Shown here piece after piece: positions 38,098 to 48,949 of a DNA stretch of 64,000 nucleotides. The notes under the pieces were generated by a model, which saw only the letters and a list, made by a program, of their open reading frames with translations, was not told the origin of the DNA and made no database searches. The DNA is from Halocaridina rubra (lineage: Eukaryota > Arthropoda > Malacostraca > Decapoda > Atyidae), in assembly GCA_037179515.1 (NCBI GenBank), contig JAXCGZ010016984.1:255001-319000 (forward strand), in the 5' to 3' direction. The position numbers and the translations under genes were made by a program. Numbering within the stretch: position 1 is the stretch's first letter; every line of letters begins with the position of its first letter.

Positions 38098-38763
38098 TAT
38101 ACAGGACAAAACTGCTTGTACATACATAAATTATGTGACTTGTCTCAATAATATTTTATTAAATTCACTGAGATATAATTACTTTTTAAAGAAACTAAGG
38201 GAGGTTACAGAGCCAGATGTAGTTTTTTTTTATTGTATATACACAAATTAACGAACTGACCACTGGTAGTTTATATTACAAGAGTTTAAGTGAAATTAAT
38301 AAAGTTATTTATGAATAGGCCTATTTGAGTCCCTTTGCATGAGAGAAAATATTGGATTTGTTAAGATTAATTATAAGATTGTTTAGTGTTGTGATATAAG
38401 GAACACAATTCCAGAATGGTTCGGTCAATATTTTTTCCTATCGTTCACCAAAAAGTGGTAACTTGGTGGGCTTATAAACAAACATATCTTTAAGAGCTTT
38501 GCATATTGGCAGTAACGCTTTGATTATTTCTTATCTGATATATTTTTTTTATTTGAGTAATTTTATATGACCAAAGAACTCAAAGAATAACTGTTATAGT
38601 TATTTAATGAAAGTTCATATTAATAAAAAAAAATATTACTTCTACTGACACAATATATGGGTGTAAAGTAAGTTATCCTTCGCTTATAGAATTATTCACA
38701 ACTTCTGTCTATGTAAATCAAGTATTTTGCCTATTGCGTCATTATCATTCTTTCATCATTTGA

Positions 38764-38896
38764 TTATGGATGCATGACAGACTTGGCCAAAACGAAGATA
38801 TTTCCTGCACCAAAACCTTTGGCGCCGTTTCGTTGTATAAATTCGAGAGAGAAAAAACTTCGTAAAAGCAAATCTGTGAACACTTGCATTAGGTAA
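38764..38896 (-). pseudogene. decayed duplicate of the last HPDL exon
   Basis: The minus strand reads YLMQVFTDLLLRSFFSLEF, then [14 protein letters not shown], then a stop. This aligns to the true exon ([34 protein letters not shown]) with a 3-nt in-frame deletion and several replacements. The Glu metal ligand codon survives. The acceptor AG has become AA, so it cannot be spliced as the true exon is. Homology continues into the intron (to about 39240) and into the 3' flank, so a genomic segment of about 0.5 kb was copied. Confidence 0.88.
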
Positions 38897-38900
38897 TTGA

Positions 38901-38903
<3 letters not shown>

Positions 38904-38979
<76 letters not shown>
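38904..38979. repeat. (GA)n microsatellite
   Basis: About 76 bp of GA, expanded at the position where the parental segment has only gaaatgaggg. Confidence 0.96.
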
Positions 38980-38984
<5 letters not shown>

Positions 38985-39315
38985 TTCATTTTTACCAACT
39001 CCTCACTAATATATTTACATTATTTACTGGTTCTGCACCTCTTTTATTTCAATTATATAATTATTTCTTTGATTACATTTTGAGGTCTCAAGGGATGTGT
39101 TCTAAAACGTAAAATAAGATTTACACAGGTTATACTAAGCAGTGCTTGTTTTTAAGTTTACTAGGCTATATTGCGCTTACTTGCTAAGCTCTGACTCATC
39201 GTCAGGGTATTATCGTCTTTATTGACGTGGAAATGGCAATCAAAGTATCCAACACTCCCCCCATGCTATCTGTTCTAGTATATAAAGAAGCGATTGTGTT
39301 ATATATAATATATAT

Positions 39316-39321
39316 TTTATT
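39316..39321 (-). promoter_or_regulatory. possible HPDL polyadenylation signal AATAAA
   Basis: The minus strand has AATAAA about 230 bp after the HPDL stop codon, between the true last exon and its duplicate. It is the nearest canonical signal I noted; use is inferred. Confidence 0.4.
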
Positions 39322-39547
39322 CTAGGAGCTTATTTTTACAAATTGAGTATTTCTGTAACAAAAGAACTCAAAGTACAATAGTCTTAATCTTGTAGATAAA
39401 ATTAATAATAAATAATAATTACAATGTCACCACAAATATGGAAATACAGTGATGCAGAAAATCCTACTGTTAATCTTCAATATTTTACAGGATATCTACA
39501 ACAACTTTGATCTTTGCAAATCAAGACTTCCGGCTGCTCCATTATTA

Positions 39548-39701
39548 TCATCCGTTCATCTTTTGATTATGAATGATGATAGACTTGGCCAAAGCTACGA
39601 TGTTTCCTGCCCCAAAGCCTTTGGCTCCTTTACGTTGGATGACTTCGAGAAAGAATGTGTCTTCATCGAAGAGCGGACCTGTGAATACTTGCATCAGGTA
39701 A
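39548..39701 (-). CDS. HPDL: HPDL terminal coding exon
   Basis: The acceptor is catttcag. It encodes [20 protein letters not shown] with the Glu iron ligand, then [20 protein letters not shown], and stops with TGA at 39548-39550. The plus-strand frame here is a shadow. Confidence 0.93.
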
Positions 39702-42700
39702 CTGAAATGAGGGAAAAACATGTTTAATGTTATCAGCTCCTTATTGATATCTATAATTTAGTCTTTCTCATTTTCTTTTATATAATTTAACTGTACTATT
39801 ATTTATTTGCATACTCGTTGGGGTCTCAAGTGATGGTTCTAAGAGGTAAAATAAGGTACATAAATAAAGGCCACTGTGTGCTTTCTAGCAAAGTCCTGGA
39901 TCATAGTCTAGGTATCATTACCATTATTGACTTATTTGTGTGCTTTCTAGCAAAGTCCTGGATCATAGTCTAGGTATCATTACCATTGCTGACTTGCTTA
40001 GCACGAGGGTTTGCCCCTCTCTTTTTTGTCTCTTTATTTAATTTTCGTGCTCTTCCCTCCAATTCCCTTATATCCTTAATCCCCTCCCCTTTTCCCCTCC
40101 TATCCCATCCTAAGTAAGTAAGCATTGACTTGGAAAAGACAACTAAATTAACCAGAACCCCAGCCATCTCATCTGCAAAAGGTAGATTATAAGTCAAAGA
40201 CAGTCTCCTTTCCTGGAATAAGTAAAGCCTGGGGCACAGTGCCAGTGTAAAGTTACACAGTCTCTACTCAGCCTACAAACCTTCTAAAATGGGACACCAC
40301 TAGGAGGCATCCTGAGTCTCTTCTTTTCCAACTACCTAATGAAAAAAAAAATAATGGAAATCTGTCTATCAGCTAGTACAGCTGTTCAGTTATGCAGAAG
40401 ACTGCAAATGTATCTAGACGTTGTGATGTTTTATGACAACCATAATAAAGCCTTAACACAATTCACAGATCATCTGTAAGATTAGCGCTAAACTTTTATG
40501 CACACCAATAAAAGCACTTGTCATCCTTCCATAGAGACAAGGAGCCAATCTGGTCATCAAGAGAGGCCCTTTGGAACAGGTCAATACATACCAGCACCTG
40601 GGTGTCTATATAGACAGCACACTGACATTAAGACCAGAGATTCAATAACTGTCCAATAGGTGTAAAATGCGCTAGTCGCATTGAACTATGCAAGTTCCAC
40701 ATTGTATCTTCTATCCGTCAAACAGTGGGTTAGCTACCAGAATATATTTAAAAACAATACGTCAAATAATAATTATAGAAATCCAGATCACCATCCAACT
40801 TACAGCTTGACTGTAAATAACTTACAAGAGAGACTACTTGAAAATATTTAGGCTAGCAGGACATGCTATAACAAGCTTTGGCAAATTTATTCTTTTCCAT
40901 TTATATTAATTTACCTTTTATTATTTTGCTTGTCTCCATCTTCAGAGAATGCATCAGCTTCGGTATCCAAAAGGATTCCCAATTCTTTAAATAAGTCAAC
41001 TTCTTCACTGTGTCCTGCATCCTGGATTTCTTCTAACTTGATTCCCTGAAAATATTATTAGTAGTAGTAGTAATGGTGGTGGTGGTGGTTGTTGTTTAAG
41101 CACTGTTGTAATAACAGCCTAGAAACTTAAGATTATTTAAAGACTTCAGTACAGTCTCTCACAATCAGTGTTATATATCTACATATATATAAATATGCTG
41201 ACAACCTTCTCGAGTACGGATGAGTAAATTTTCCATTCTATTTCATAGAGCTTTATGTATGCGACACTTCCTTTCTATATAAATAATCATGTTGATTATA
41301 TTTCTGACTGGATTAAGGCAAAAAAAAAATTATGTCAGTAGCAGAAGCAACAGAACAATTAAGATGTGCTTATCTTTGCCTCTGGAAGGCAAGATCTTAC
41401 ATCATGGTTGTAAAGGTATATTCTAAATAATTTGTTATTTTTATGTTTATGTATTTATTAATTAGTTCATATATTTATATTAAGAGGAACAAGATGAATT
41501 CCCAATTACCTCTTCGTAGTAGACAGGAGGAGCTTTCCTGAAGATCACCCCATTTTTGGCCATAAAATCCACAGTCGCCACCATGGTCGGAGTGTGGAGT
41601 CCTATGTGTTGAATTCCAGGACCACCATGAGCTTTTAGGAATGCCTGAACGTGACTTGTACCTGAATAAAAATTACTTCTAAATACTCGAATGTAGCTTA
41701 ATTAGTTAATTACCACGATTGGACTACAGACACCATAAGACCAGAGTTTGAGCCTTCATATTCCATATCAGAGATAACTTTGGTATTTGCATTACCAAAA
41801 ATGAATATTTTTTAGATAATTCAACGTAGCTTAATGGTTTAAATACAAGGCTGGCACTGCAGATACCAAAAGACCAAGATCTGTGCCTTCATCATCCTGT
41901 TTAAGAGAGAGTTGGTATTTACACTACCCAAATTATTGTGAATGTAAGAAAGCATCCAATTTATTATTGTTAAGTCAGAGACTGTACTCTGTTACAGTAG
42001 GACAACTGAAAAAGCACAGTCAAGAAGTCTGAGAACTTAAAATGACTTTATCACTGAGAACAGTGTTACCAAATCGCCTTGCAACCTGCATCTATAAATG
42101 AGCAGTCTGTATACCTTCCCTATGACATGGCATCCGTCTCTAAGTACATTTGAGGAATTGTCCACTTTGGTATATGCATAAAATTACTTTGTCCATTGCA
42201 AATAGTCATCTAATTTCATTTTATTTCTTTTATTGTTCTTCACTGGCCGTTTTGGCAAAACTGCGTGCAAACATATGAGGTAATCAAACTTTACCAGAGT
42301 TTTTTCGTTTTCATGTATCTATTTGAGATGAAATAGTCTATCAATGTGGCATTACATGGCATATCGTTTAGTCTGTATTGCCCGATACCAATGAAAAGTA
42401 GTTTGAAGATCAGACTAACTACCATACCGACAATCGAACTCCCTTCTTGTCAGTCGTGAAATAATTAATCATTATGCAAATATTATAGATTCAAAGTATT
42501 ATTTAGAGGTATGCACATATTACACATAAATTAGATAGACACATAATATGTGAAATCATGATATATGCATCTGCCCCTGACATGAATTTGAGCCTACGAC
42601 ACAATAGACTGTTTATCAGTGTACACAAGGCTCTACCAAATGTACTACCGAAGGTGTGAAAAAGTAAGAGCCTTCTGCTAACTGTTAGATTTGCTTAGAG

Positions 42701-43188
42701 GTGGGGAATGGTCACACTCTACGGAACGAGTCTGTTCTTTAAACTCTCATTTTCAACTTCATTCCTCATGTACACCGATGCATTGTCAAGTGTTATAGGG
42801 TTGAATCTTGGTCAGGAGTTAAATAATTTTTCATAGTATACTGAGTTCACACAGATACTTTGGCCATCATGCCAGTTTCAGAAACAGACAAAGATCATGC
42901 CTATGTTTTAATTTATACAAATACTGTAACTAGGTTTGAATAACAACGGATTTACCATAAAAACAGAGGAAAATGTCAAATCAGGGTAGTAATGCTGAAG
43001 TATTTCATAAAGTACTCACTAACTCCAGGTAACGGTTCAGCAATAACCAGCTTCAGTGACTTGTCCTCATTGTTAGCGTCAGGTGCAGCTAAAAATGTTT
43101 CCGCGCATCTCCAGTACTCCATAGCTTTGAGTCGCAGGCCAATGTTTTCTCTTAAAACGAAACCTTCGTTTTCGCTTTCATCTCTGTT

Positions 43189-43248
<60 letters not shown>

Positions 43249-43474
43249 CATCATTCGTATTCCCTGAGTTTCATATGAGCCAACTAAAAGTGATAAGAAA
43301 GACAAGGGCTGGTAACCTCAATCTCCCGAAAATATTTAATACTTCTCACATCTTTTTTTTTAAGTTTTGGCCATTGTGCTGGCTTCAGCGGGATATGGTG
43401 TCTCTTTGGCTATTATTACTACTATTTCTGATACTATACTACTACTACTGACAATAATAATAATAATAATAATA

Positions 43475-43545
<71 letters not shown>

Positions 43546-44441
43546 TAAAGACCAGACTTTACTCACTTGTTCGTCTTGAATCTCTTCATTCCAAAACACT
43601 TTTCATACCAAGATAGAATCTCACTGGATTTACCAATTTCACACACATAAGTTACATGATCTATGAATGTAGATCTAGGAATATTTAAAGAATTAGGACT
43701 TTTGAGACAGTTTGCTACCATGAAATCCGGAGTCTGAGTCTTTAAATTATCTTTACTGAGCAGTTCACAGCCACCGTTTGTGTTAGTCCTACTGTCTTTC
43801 TTGAAGAGATTTGTTATAGATTCAAGTACAATTGATATTTCGTCATGCTTCTCTATGGACTCGAAACCCGGTAAGAAAGTTCCTTTATAATGTTTTTTGT
43901 CGATCAGTGTATGTACGATATTTCCTAAGCAAGACGACACAACGGAATATCTAACTCGACCTTCTGCATCTGATATTTCTGTTGGTTCTTTTATTACTCG
44001 ACCTCCGTGAGATTTTACTCTTTCAGTAACAGTATCAATGTCTTTGACTGTTAGGGCAACATTGAAGACCGAATCTCTAATGTGTCTGGACGTCTTTTCA
44101 CAGCAGAAGACTGTCCAGTGTTCCCTTTCGGATTGCAGCCAAGAGCTTCTTGGGTATATACTCTCACATGCAAGCTCAGTTGTACCATTTGTGTATCCAT
44201 TAGAGCATCCGTTCATAACATCTTTCGTTATTTCAGTTCCGTTTTGACCATGCTGATTATTTTCTTCGCTGTTTCTTTTTACAACAACAAAGACAGAGGT
44301 GCCACTCCTCAGGGCCAGTTTTGTGGAGGCCGATGTGATGCGATGGGCGAAAGGAGCGAAGCCGAATCCTTTTGTAAGAAGATGAAGAAATCTGTTATCT
44401 TTGACACAGACCTCGACGTGGTGAAGGACTGAACAACTCAT
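39548..44441 (-). CDS. HPDL: 4-hydroxyphenylpyruvate dioxygenase-like protein HPDL (five coding exons)
   Basis: Joining 44441-43567, 43183-43020, 41661-41510, 41045-40915 and 39701-39548 gives 1476 nt, 491 residues, with every junction GT-AG and in phase. Residues 1-193 are the N-terminal VOC domain ([30 protein letters not shown]). Two hydrophilic inserts (about 58-122 and 195-256) explain the excess over the 371-residue human protein. The C-terminal catalytic VOC domain has [10 protein letters not shown] (His262), [12 protein letters not shown] (His365) and [10 protein letters not shown] (Glu460), the three iron ligands of this family, and ends [19 protein letters not shown] and FLPGF favour HPDL over classical HPD. 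In mammals HPDL is mitochondrial and makes 4-hydroxymandelate for the coenzyme Q head group. The crustacean role is inferred. Confidence 0.93.
39875..39998. repeat. tandem duplication, 62-bp unit, in HPDL intron 4
   Basis: Two copies of tgtgtgctttctagcaaagt...catagtctaggtatcatt, differing at only a few bases near the end. Confidence 0.92.
40215..40690 (+). mobile_element. decayed LINE reverse-transcriptase fragment in HPDL intron 4
   Basis: Plus-strand codons, in shifting frames, give [19 protein letters not shown] (GTPQGGVLSP motif), FSYAEDCKC (altered YADD catalytic motif) and [16 protein letters not shown]. The fragment is antisense to HPDL, has many stops and belongs to neither L1 nor L2b. 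Confidence 0.7.
40915..41045 (-). CDS. HPDL: HPDL coding exon 4
   Basis: The acceptor is aatattttcag and the donor is AAAAG before GTAAAT in phase 2. It encodes an acidic segment, [19 protein letters not shown], matching the ILLDGD region of the family. Confidence 0.9.
41510..41661 (-). CDS. HPDL: HPDL coding exon 3
   Basis: The acceptor is ttattcag and the donor is GAAGAG before GTAATT in phase 0. It encodes [20 protein letters not shown] with the second iron ligand, and ends at the conserved APPVYYEE. Confidence 0.93.
41690..41935 (+). mobile_element. pair of tRNA-like SINE units in HPDL intron 2
   Basis: Two related units of about 115 bp in the same orientation (41690-41806; 41822-41935). 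Each has tgtagcttaatt/aacgtagcttaatgg (A-box-like), a middle with accataagaccaga/accaaaagaccaag, a B-box-like gagtttgagcc in the first (degenerate in the second), and the end ggtatttgcattaccaaaa / ggtatttacactaccca. Confidence 0.55.
42590..42660 (-). mobile_element. tRNA-like SINE fragment, family S3, copy 1
   Basis: The minus strand reads atttggtagagccttgtg, tacactgat and taggctcaaattcatgtc, comparable with the unit at 63655. A weaker tRNA-like B-box (gggagttcgattgtcgg, minus strand) lies near 42430. Confidence 0.45.
43020..43183 (-). CDS. HPDL: HPDL coding exon 2
   Basis: The acceptor is ttaaaacag and the donor is GGAGTTA before GTGAGT in phase 1. It encodes [20 protein letters not shown] through [10 protein letters not shown]. 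Several weaker GT sites are nearby; only this one keeps the frame into exon 3. Confidence 0.9.
43190..43245. repeat. (TAA)n microsatellite beside an HPDL splice acceptor
   Basis: About 55 bp of TAA that, on the transcript strand, forms the (TTA)n just upstream of the exon-2 acceptor. Confidence 0.96.
43452..43543. repeat. (TAA)n microsatellite in HPDL intron 1
   Basis: About 92 bp with one slip near 43475. It begins about 25 bp downstream of the exon-1 donor. Confidence 0.96.
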
Positions 44442-44448
44442 GCTGAAT
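43567..44448 (-). CDS. HPDL: HPDL coding exon 1
   Basis: The acceptor tttttttcatttcag precedes seven 5' UTR bases and the ATG at 44441, so at least one non-coding exon lies further upstream. The donor is AACAA before GTGAGT, in phase 2. It encodes the whole N-terminal domain, both inserts and the first iron-ligand His. Confidence 0.92.
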
Positions 44449-45347
44449 CTGAAATGAAAAAAATAACATTATCTTAAATTTCTGTCTAATCCGTTAAAAT
44501 CTAGCACTTTAAATGTATATTTCAGTGGCTACTGAGGTGCCACTATTGGGACATTATGCATTTGGATCAATACTGATGCAAGGCTATAGACGAGGGGCCT
44601 GCCATGACCCCCATCACCCCAGGCTCTGTTTGAACATCTAGGTGAATATGGTGATGAAAGTAACAAAAATGTGATGACTTTAAAAAGAGTGACAACCCTC
44701 AAAGATAAATACCTGCAGTTCATGTAGGAACAGACGCCAGAATTCAACAACTGCACTACAAAACTGATATACTCAAAGACAAACTGAAGAAATATGGTAG
44801 GACACTGTAGTTTTGGCAACCGATTTACTAGAGTGAGTTGATATATTCCTCAAAGATTTCACAAGAACAAGCTCCATAAACTGAATTCAAAATCGCTGCT
44901 GCAGAAAAAAGAGAACATATGCTGAACACTGATCTTGTAGAGAACTATTCCACATGCCAGCAGAGGAGCAGTGATCCATGGTGCAGTGGATCGCTGATGC
45001 CACAGATATTGACTGATGCTTTGGTTGAACCCGTGGAGAAGGAAGAGGATCTAGAGAGGGAAGTTTAGAAAGGGACAATATATCAGTTATCCTCAATGAA
45101 TCTTATGATTAGAAATGCTAGGACTGTGATTAGCTGGAGAAAGGAAATAGAAACAGACATGCTTTCTTTTACACATGTTATCATATGCTTAGAATATGTG
45201 ATTAAACTTATCTTAGTTAACTCAATTTTGGGACCCTTTTGCATTGGTATAGCTTCATAGCATTAACAGCCCAATGTTTGTCATTACTTACAAGGAATCA
45301 TCTATATGTTTGGGAGTGTCATTTTCAATTTCCTTGGGCTCAACTTA
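44449..45347. other. HPDL upstream region, no feature recognised
   Basis: A 5' UTR exon and promoter of HPDL should lie in or beyond this stretch. No clear signal was seen. The moderately GC-rich 44530-45060 resembles decayed coding DNA of unknown origin. Confidence 0.35.
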
Positions 45348-45733
45348 GGCCACTTTCACACCAAAGTGGAACGTCGCACGGGGCATGCCACGTGGCACGA
45401 CAGTTGAAAAAGAACATCCGGAAATATATGAAACCTTTCACACAGAAATGGCGTGACACGTCCTATGTGCCACGTGTGACTTACGACGCAAGTCGCACGT
45501 GGCACATAGGACGTGTCACGCCTCTTCTGTGTGAAAGGTTTCATATATTTCCGGATGTTTCGTGACACGTCCTATGTGCCACGTGCGACTTACGACGCAA
45601 GTCGCACGTGGCACATAGGACGTGTCACGCCACTTTTGTGTTAAAGGTTTCATATATTTCCGGATGTTCGTTTTCAACTGGTGTGCCACGTGGGATACAG
45701 CGTGCGATGTGCCACTTTGGTGTGAAAGCGGTT
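45348..45733. mobile_element. palindromic MITE, family M3, copy 1, with internal duplication
   Basis: Terminal inverted repeats ggccactttcacacc and (reverse) ggtgtgaaagcgg. The interior contains a palindrome twice (centres near 45485 and 45595), each with tcctatgtgccacgtg and cacgtggcacatagga around an acgacgcaagt core. Units with tttcatatatttccggatgt separate them. The flanks tta and taa would suit a 3-bp TWA target as in PIF/Harbinger elements, but this is not certain. There is no coding capacity. Confidence 0.82.
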
Positions 45734-45930
45734 TAAAATCTCCCAGAGTCGGTGCATTACTCGACAAATTGTTGAAATGACATCCAAATAGCAATCTCAT
45801 CATATAATCAGAATGGTAATAAAAATGACCAAAGATCGAATATCAGACAACCCAATTTCAAAAGAATACATTAAAAGGTGTCAAAAAACACTACCTTGAA
45901 AAATCCTTGGGAGATTTCTGCCCAAGAGCC

Positions 45931-46132
<202 letters not shown>

Positions 46133-46613
46133 ACGGTAGTAATTCTTGAATATACAAGTATTCGAATATAATACATAATATTGATGTTTGTGTAATTATT
46201 ATAAACATAGTATACTATTATTAACTATTAGTAACATTAACACCATTAAAAAATAAAACAAAAATCATCCATATTGTAAGGAGCCTTTAGGTCGTTACTG
46301 TTATTACAAAGGCTTGACTAAGAACACAGTTCTCGATTCACACAAAATAAATAACAGTCATCTGTATACAGACAACTGTGGTGGTGAATCTGAATACAGA
46401 CAACTGTGGTGGTGGGTCTTGTTTTCCGTCTGAATTGGTCAAATTTCGATAAAATTGAACTGAAATATGAACTAAATTCGTTCGCTCGTGACGTACAATG
46501 AAGTTTTAAGCTAAAAATGTTCAACTTGACGCTCATACTGTTTGTCAGTGCTCCGTGTCCATGACTAAAAATTTGTCACACCTTGTTGTCCTGTTCATTT
46601 TGGACGAGGAATA
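46133..46613. other. unique sequence, nothing recognised
   Basis: Contains a short direct repeat (gaatacagacaactgtggtggtg, two copies near 46370-46410). Otherwise no feature; it could be the promoter side of the exon candidate at 46614. Confidence 0.4.
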
Positions 46614-46716
46614 ATGGCCCACGAAACAGAATTTGTAACACATTTAGCGAATGCTCTCATCATTGACGACATTATGAACGGTTCAGAATATGAAACTTGG
46701 AATAACTTTGATGAAG
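46614..46716 (+). CDS. candidate first coding exon of an unrecognised gene
   Basis: ATG opens 34 codons beginning MAHETEFVTHLANALIIDD and ending with acidic residues. It stops at a strong donor, GAAG before GTAAGA, leaving phase 1. Amino-acid composition looks protein-like and not repeat-derived, but I recognise no domain. The exon at 55711 begins in the matching phase. It may be a chance frame. Confidence 0.3.
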
Positions 46717-47863
46717 GTAAGATTTGTCAAGAATTCATTTCATATGATAATTTGGATATAGTCTGTTTAGGTATATACATAAACCATTCAAGTAGACAGG
46801 TTAAATTAGTATAAACAATTATAAATATCGTATGGCCATGGTTGTCTCATCGTGGCTTCATAACAAGCAGAAAATATTAGCTAAAAACTGTATTTACACG
46901 AATCACTGAGGAAAGGTGCAAAAAAATAGGTTTTAGAGGTTATTCTAAATGTTACGATCCATTGTTTTTAGGGGGCTAGTCCCCCTGGAATCCCCTTTGG
47001 AGGTAATAGCCTAATTTAGTCACCTCACTCTGATCTCATTAGGTTTGTGTGTCTGTTGACGGTCTGGGAGTGAAGCCTTAACATTTTTGAGGATTTTTAT
47101 ATATGTTCTATAAATATATATCAAAGAATTACAAAGACTATTTTTTTCATATTTCGTGATATTGTCTTCCTATATTTACCGATAACAGTCTTAAAATGTT
47201 ACTTTTTGCACTCAAAACTATCAAGGAATTAAGAAAACTCCTAAAAACTACCATAACAAAAATTATGTAAATAACTTAGGGGGGTTAGGGGACGGAGCTC
47301 CATGTTAGGAAAGGGGGAGTGTGATAGTTACTATATTAGGCTGGTTAGGTTTGTACAACTGGAGAATGACAGTCTATGGTGTCGTTTTCTGCAGTTGGAA
47401 CGCAAATATGTGAAGCATTTACTTGACGATATTCTCATAAGAGTGAATCGAACAGACCTTAGTGTAATATCACAAGCAACTTGACTAAAAGTAGACATGT
47501 TTTCTGTAACCGCTTGTTTTCAGAAGATTGGTCTCATGCGACACTTATGAGCATAATTATAGGTCTGGCAGCACACATGCTGGTCTGGAAAGTATCTCTA
47601 TCATGCTAGAGTGCTGATGTTATCATTCAATATTCTATGACGCTATATAATAAAGAAACTTTTAGGAAACTTATTGATAAACTCACTCAATTTTTCAACC
47701 ATAAAACTGTAAGCCTATTCCCGTGGCGTGTTTTAATAGGCCACCCGGTTTAGAACGGTTATGACGAGGAAAATATGTAAAGCTGCCTGGATATTTCTCC
47801 CATGGATGAAAATTAGACTGAAGAGAGCTCTGAGAAGCCTCACGCTGGATCGATCATGCGACG

Positions 47864-47902
<39 letters not shown>

Positions 47903-48649
47903 CACATGCGTGTCATTTTGGCTTTGGCGCGAAGGACTTCTTCACATGATAAGAGTTAGTCACTGTGGCTCCTGCTGCAGAAGTGTTCCAGGCCTTCTTA
48001 ACTCCAGACAACCGCTCTCTCCCTTCAGGCTGCCTTCTGCGTTCATAATTTTAACTCACGTGCGGTAACGAAGAGATATTAAGATTCTTTTTGGATATTT
48101 TTGAAAATAAAATTGTGCAATGACCATATTGTACACCATTACGTCAATCTAATTTATCGCTGTTGAGAGTCTAATATCTAATGATTAAGACCGTATGTAA
48201 GTAATGTATATATGGCGTTTTTATCAACATTAGTGATAGCTTGTGCAGTCCATTTCTACTACTCTCTTAGTTGGTATCGCGATTGGGTGATAAATCCATG
48301 AGTGTAGATCCTTAAATCTTTTTCTTCTTCTTTTTGAGAAAAGACTGGGCTGGCTAATCAAACATATGTCCGCATTAACCGTCGCCAATCAAGAGTCATT
48401 CGTGAAGTGACACGAAAAATAACGAATTTACTGCAGTGAAGATGCTTATGTCGAAGGGAAAATACATTTTCATTACTCTATGCTTATGAATGCAGATGGA
48501 AGTATATGTATGAATTGATTTATAAAAAAAACAATAACAACAACAACGAGTGCAATCCAATGAATACTTCCGTTATTTCAAAGTAAGTGGAGACGATTTC
48601 TCGTTAAACTTTAGGAACTAAAAATCTCCTTAAACTTAGAAGAAAAAAC
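46717..48649. other. no gene supported; short (GA)n at 47866-47900
   Basis: Unique AT-rich DNA. A plus-strand frame at 47302-47484 has a good acceptor inside it (gttttctgcag) but no donor or recognisable product. The GA run at 47866-47900 is the only clear repeat. Confidence 0.4.
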
Positions 48650-48695
48650 ATGGATCTACTTCGTGACTATGGCTTTTGGAATCCTGCAATTGAAG
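48650..48695 (+). CDS. candidate alternative first coding exon
   Basis: A 15-codon frame, MDLLRDYGFWNPAIE, ends at GAAG before GTAAGAG in phase 1. This is the same donor sequence and phase as the candidate at 46614. The two could be alternative first exons joined to the exon at 55711. It is too short for any family assignment. Confidence 0.25.
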
Positions 48696-48949
48696 GTAAG
48701 AGAAAGTATATCGAGCTTCACTTATTACAACAAATATTTACTAGACTAATGGTCATAATGCTCTCAGCATGAGTCACAATTGTGGTTGAACTCTCTTCAA
48801 ACATATGTTTAGTTACCAAAATCATTTGGCAATACAGAGTGGTGTGTAAGCTTTTGTTTGAGGGCTATAGTGAGCGCTGTGCATGTAAATCTTTCTTTTC
48901 TAACTTTATTTTTTTTTCGTATAAAGTTTACTAATTGGCTAGCCCCTAT

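Noticed and set aside
39449..39727. 92-codon plus-strand frame
   Set aside because: It is the antisense of the HPDL last exon, whose minus-strand reading matches the family and has proper splice sites.
40200..40900. Extra HPDL exon in intron 4
   Set aside because: The coding-like motifs are on the opposite strand and match LINE reverse transcriptase.
44038..44432. Two plus-strand frames of 69 and 116 codons
   Set aside because: Antisense shadows of HPDL exon 1.
47302..47484. 60-codon plus-strand frame with an internal acceptor
   Set aside because: No compatible donor upstream in the right phase, no recognisable content.
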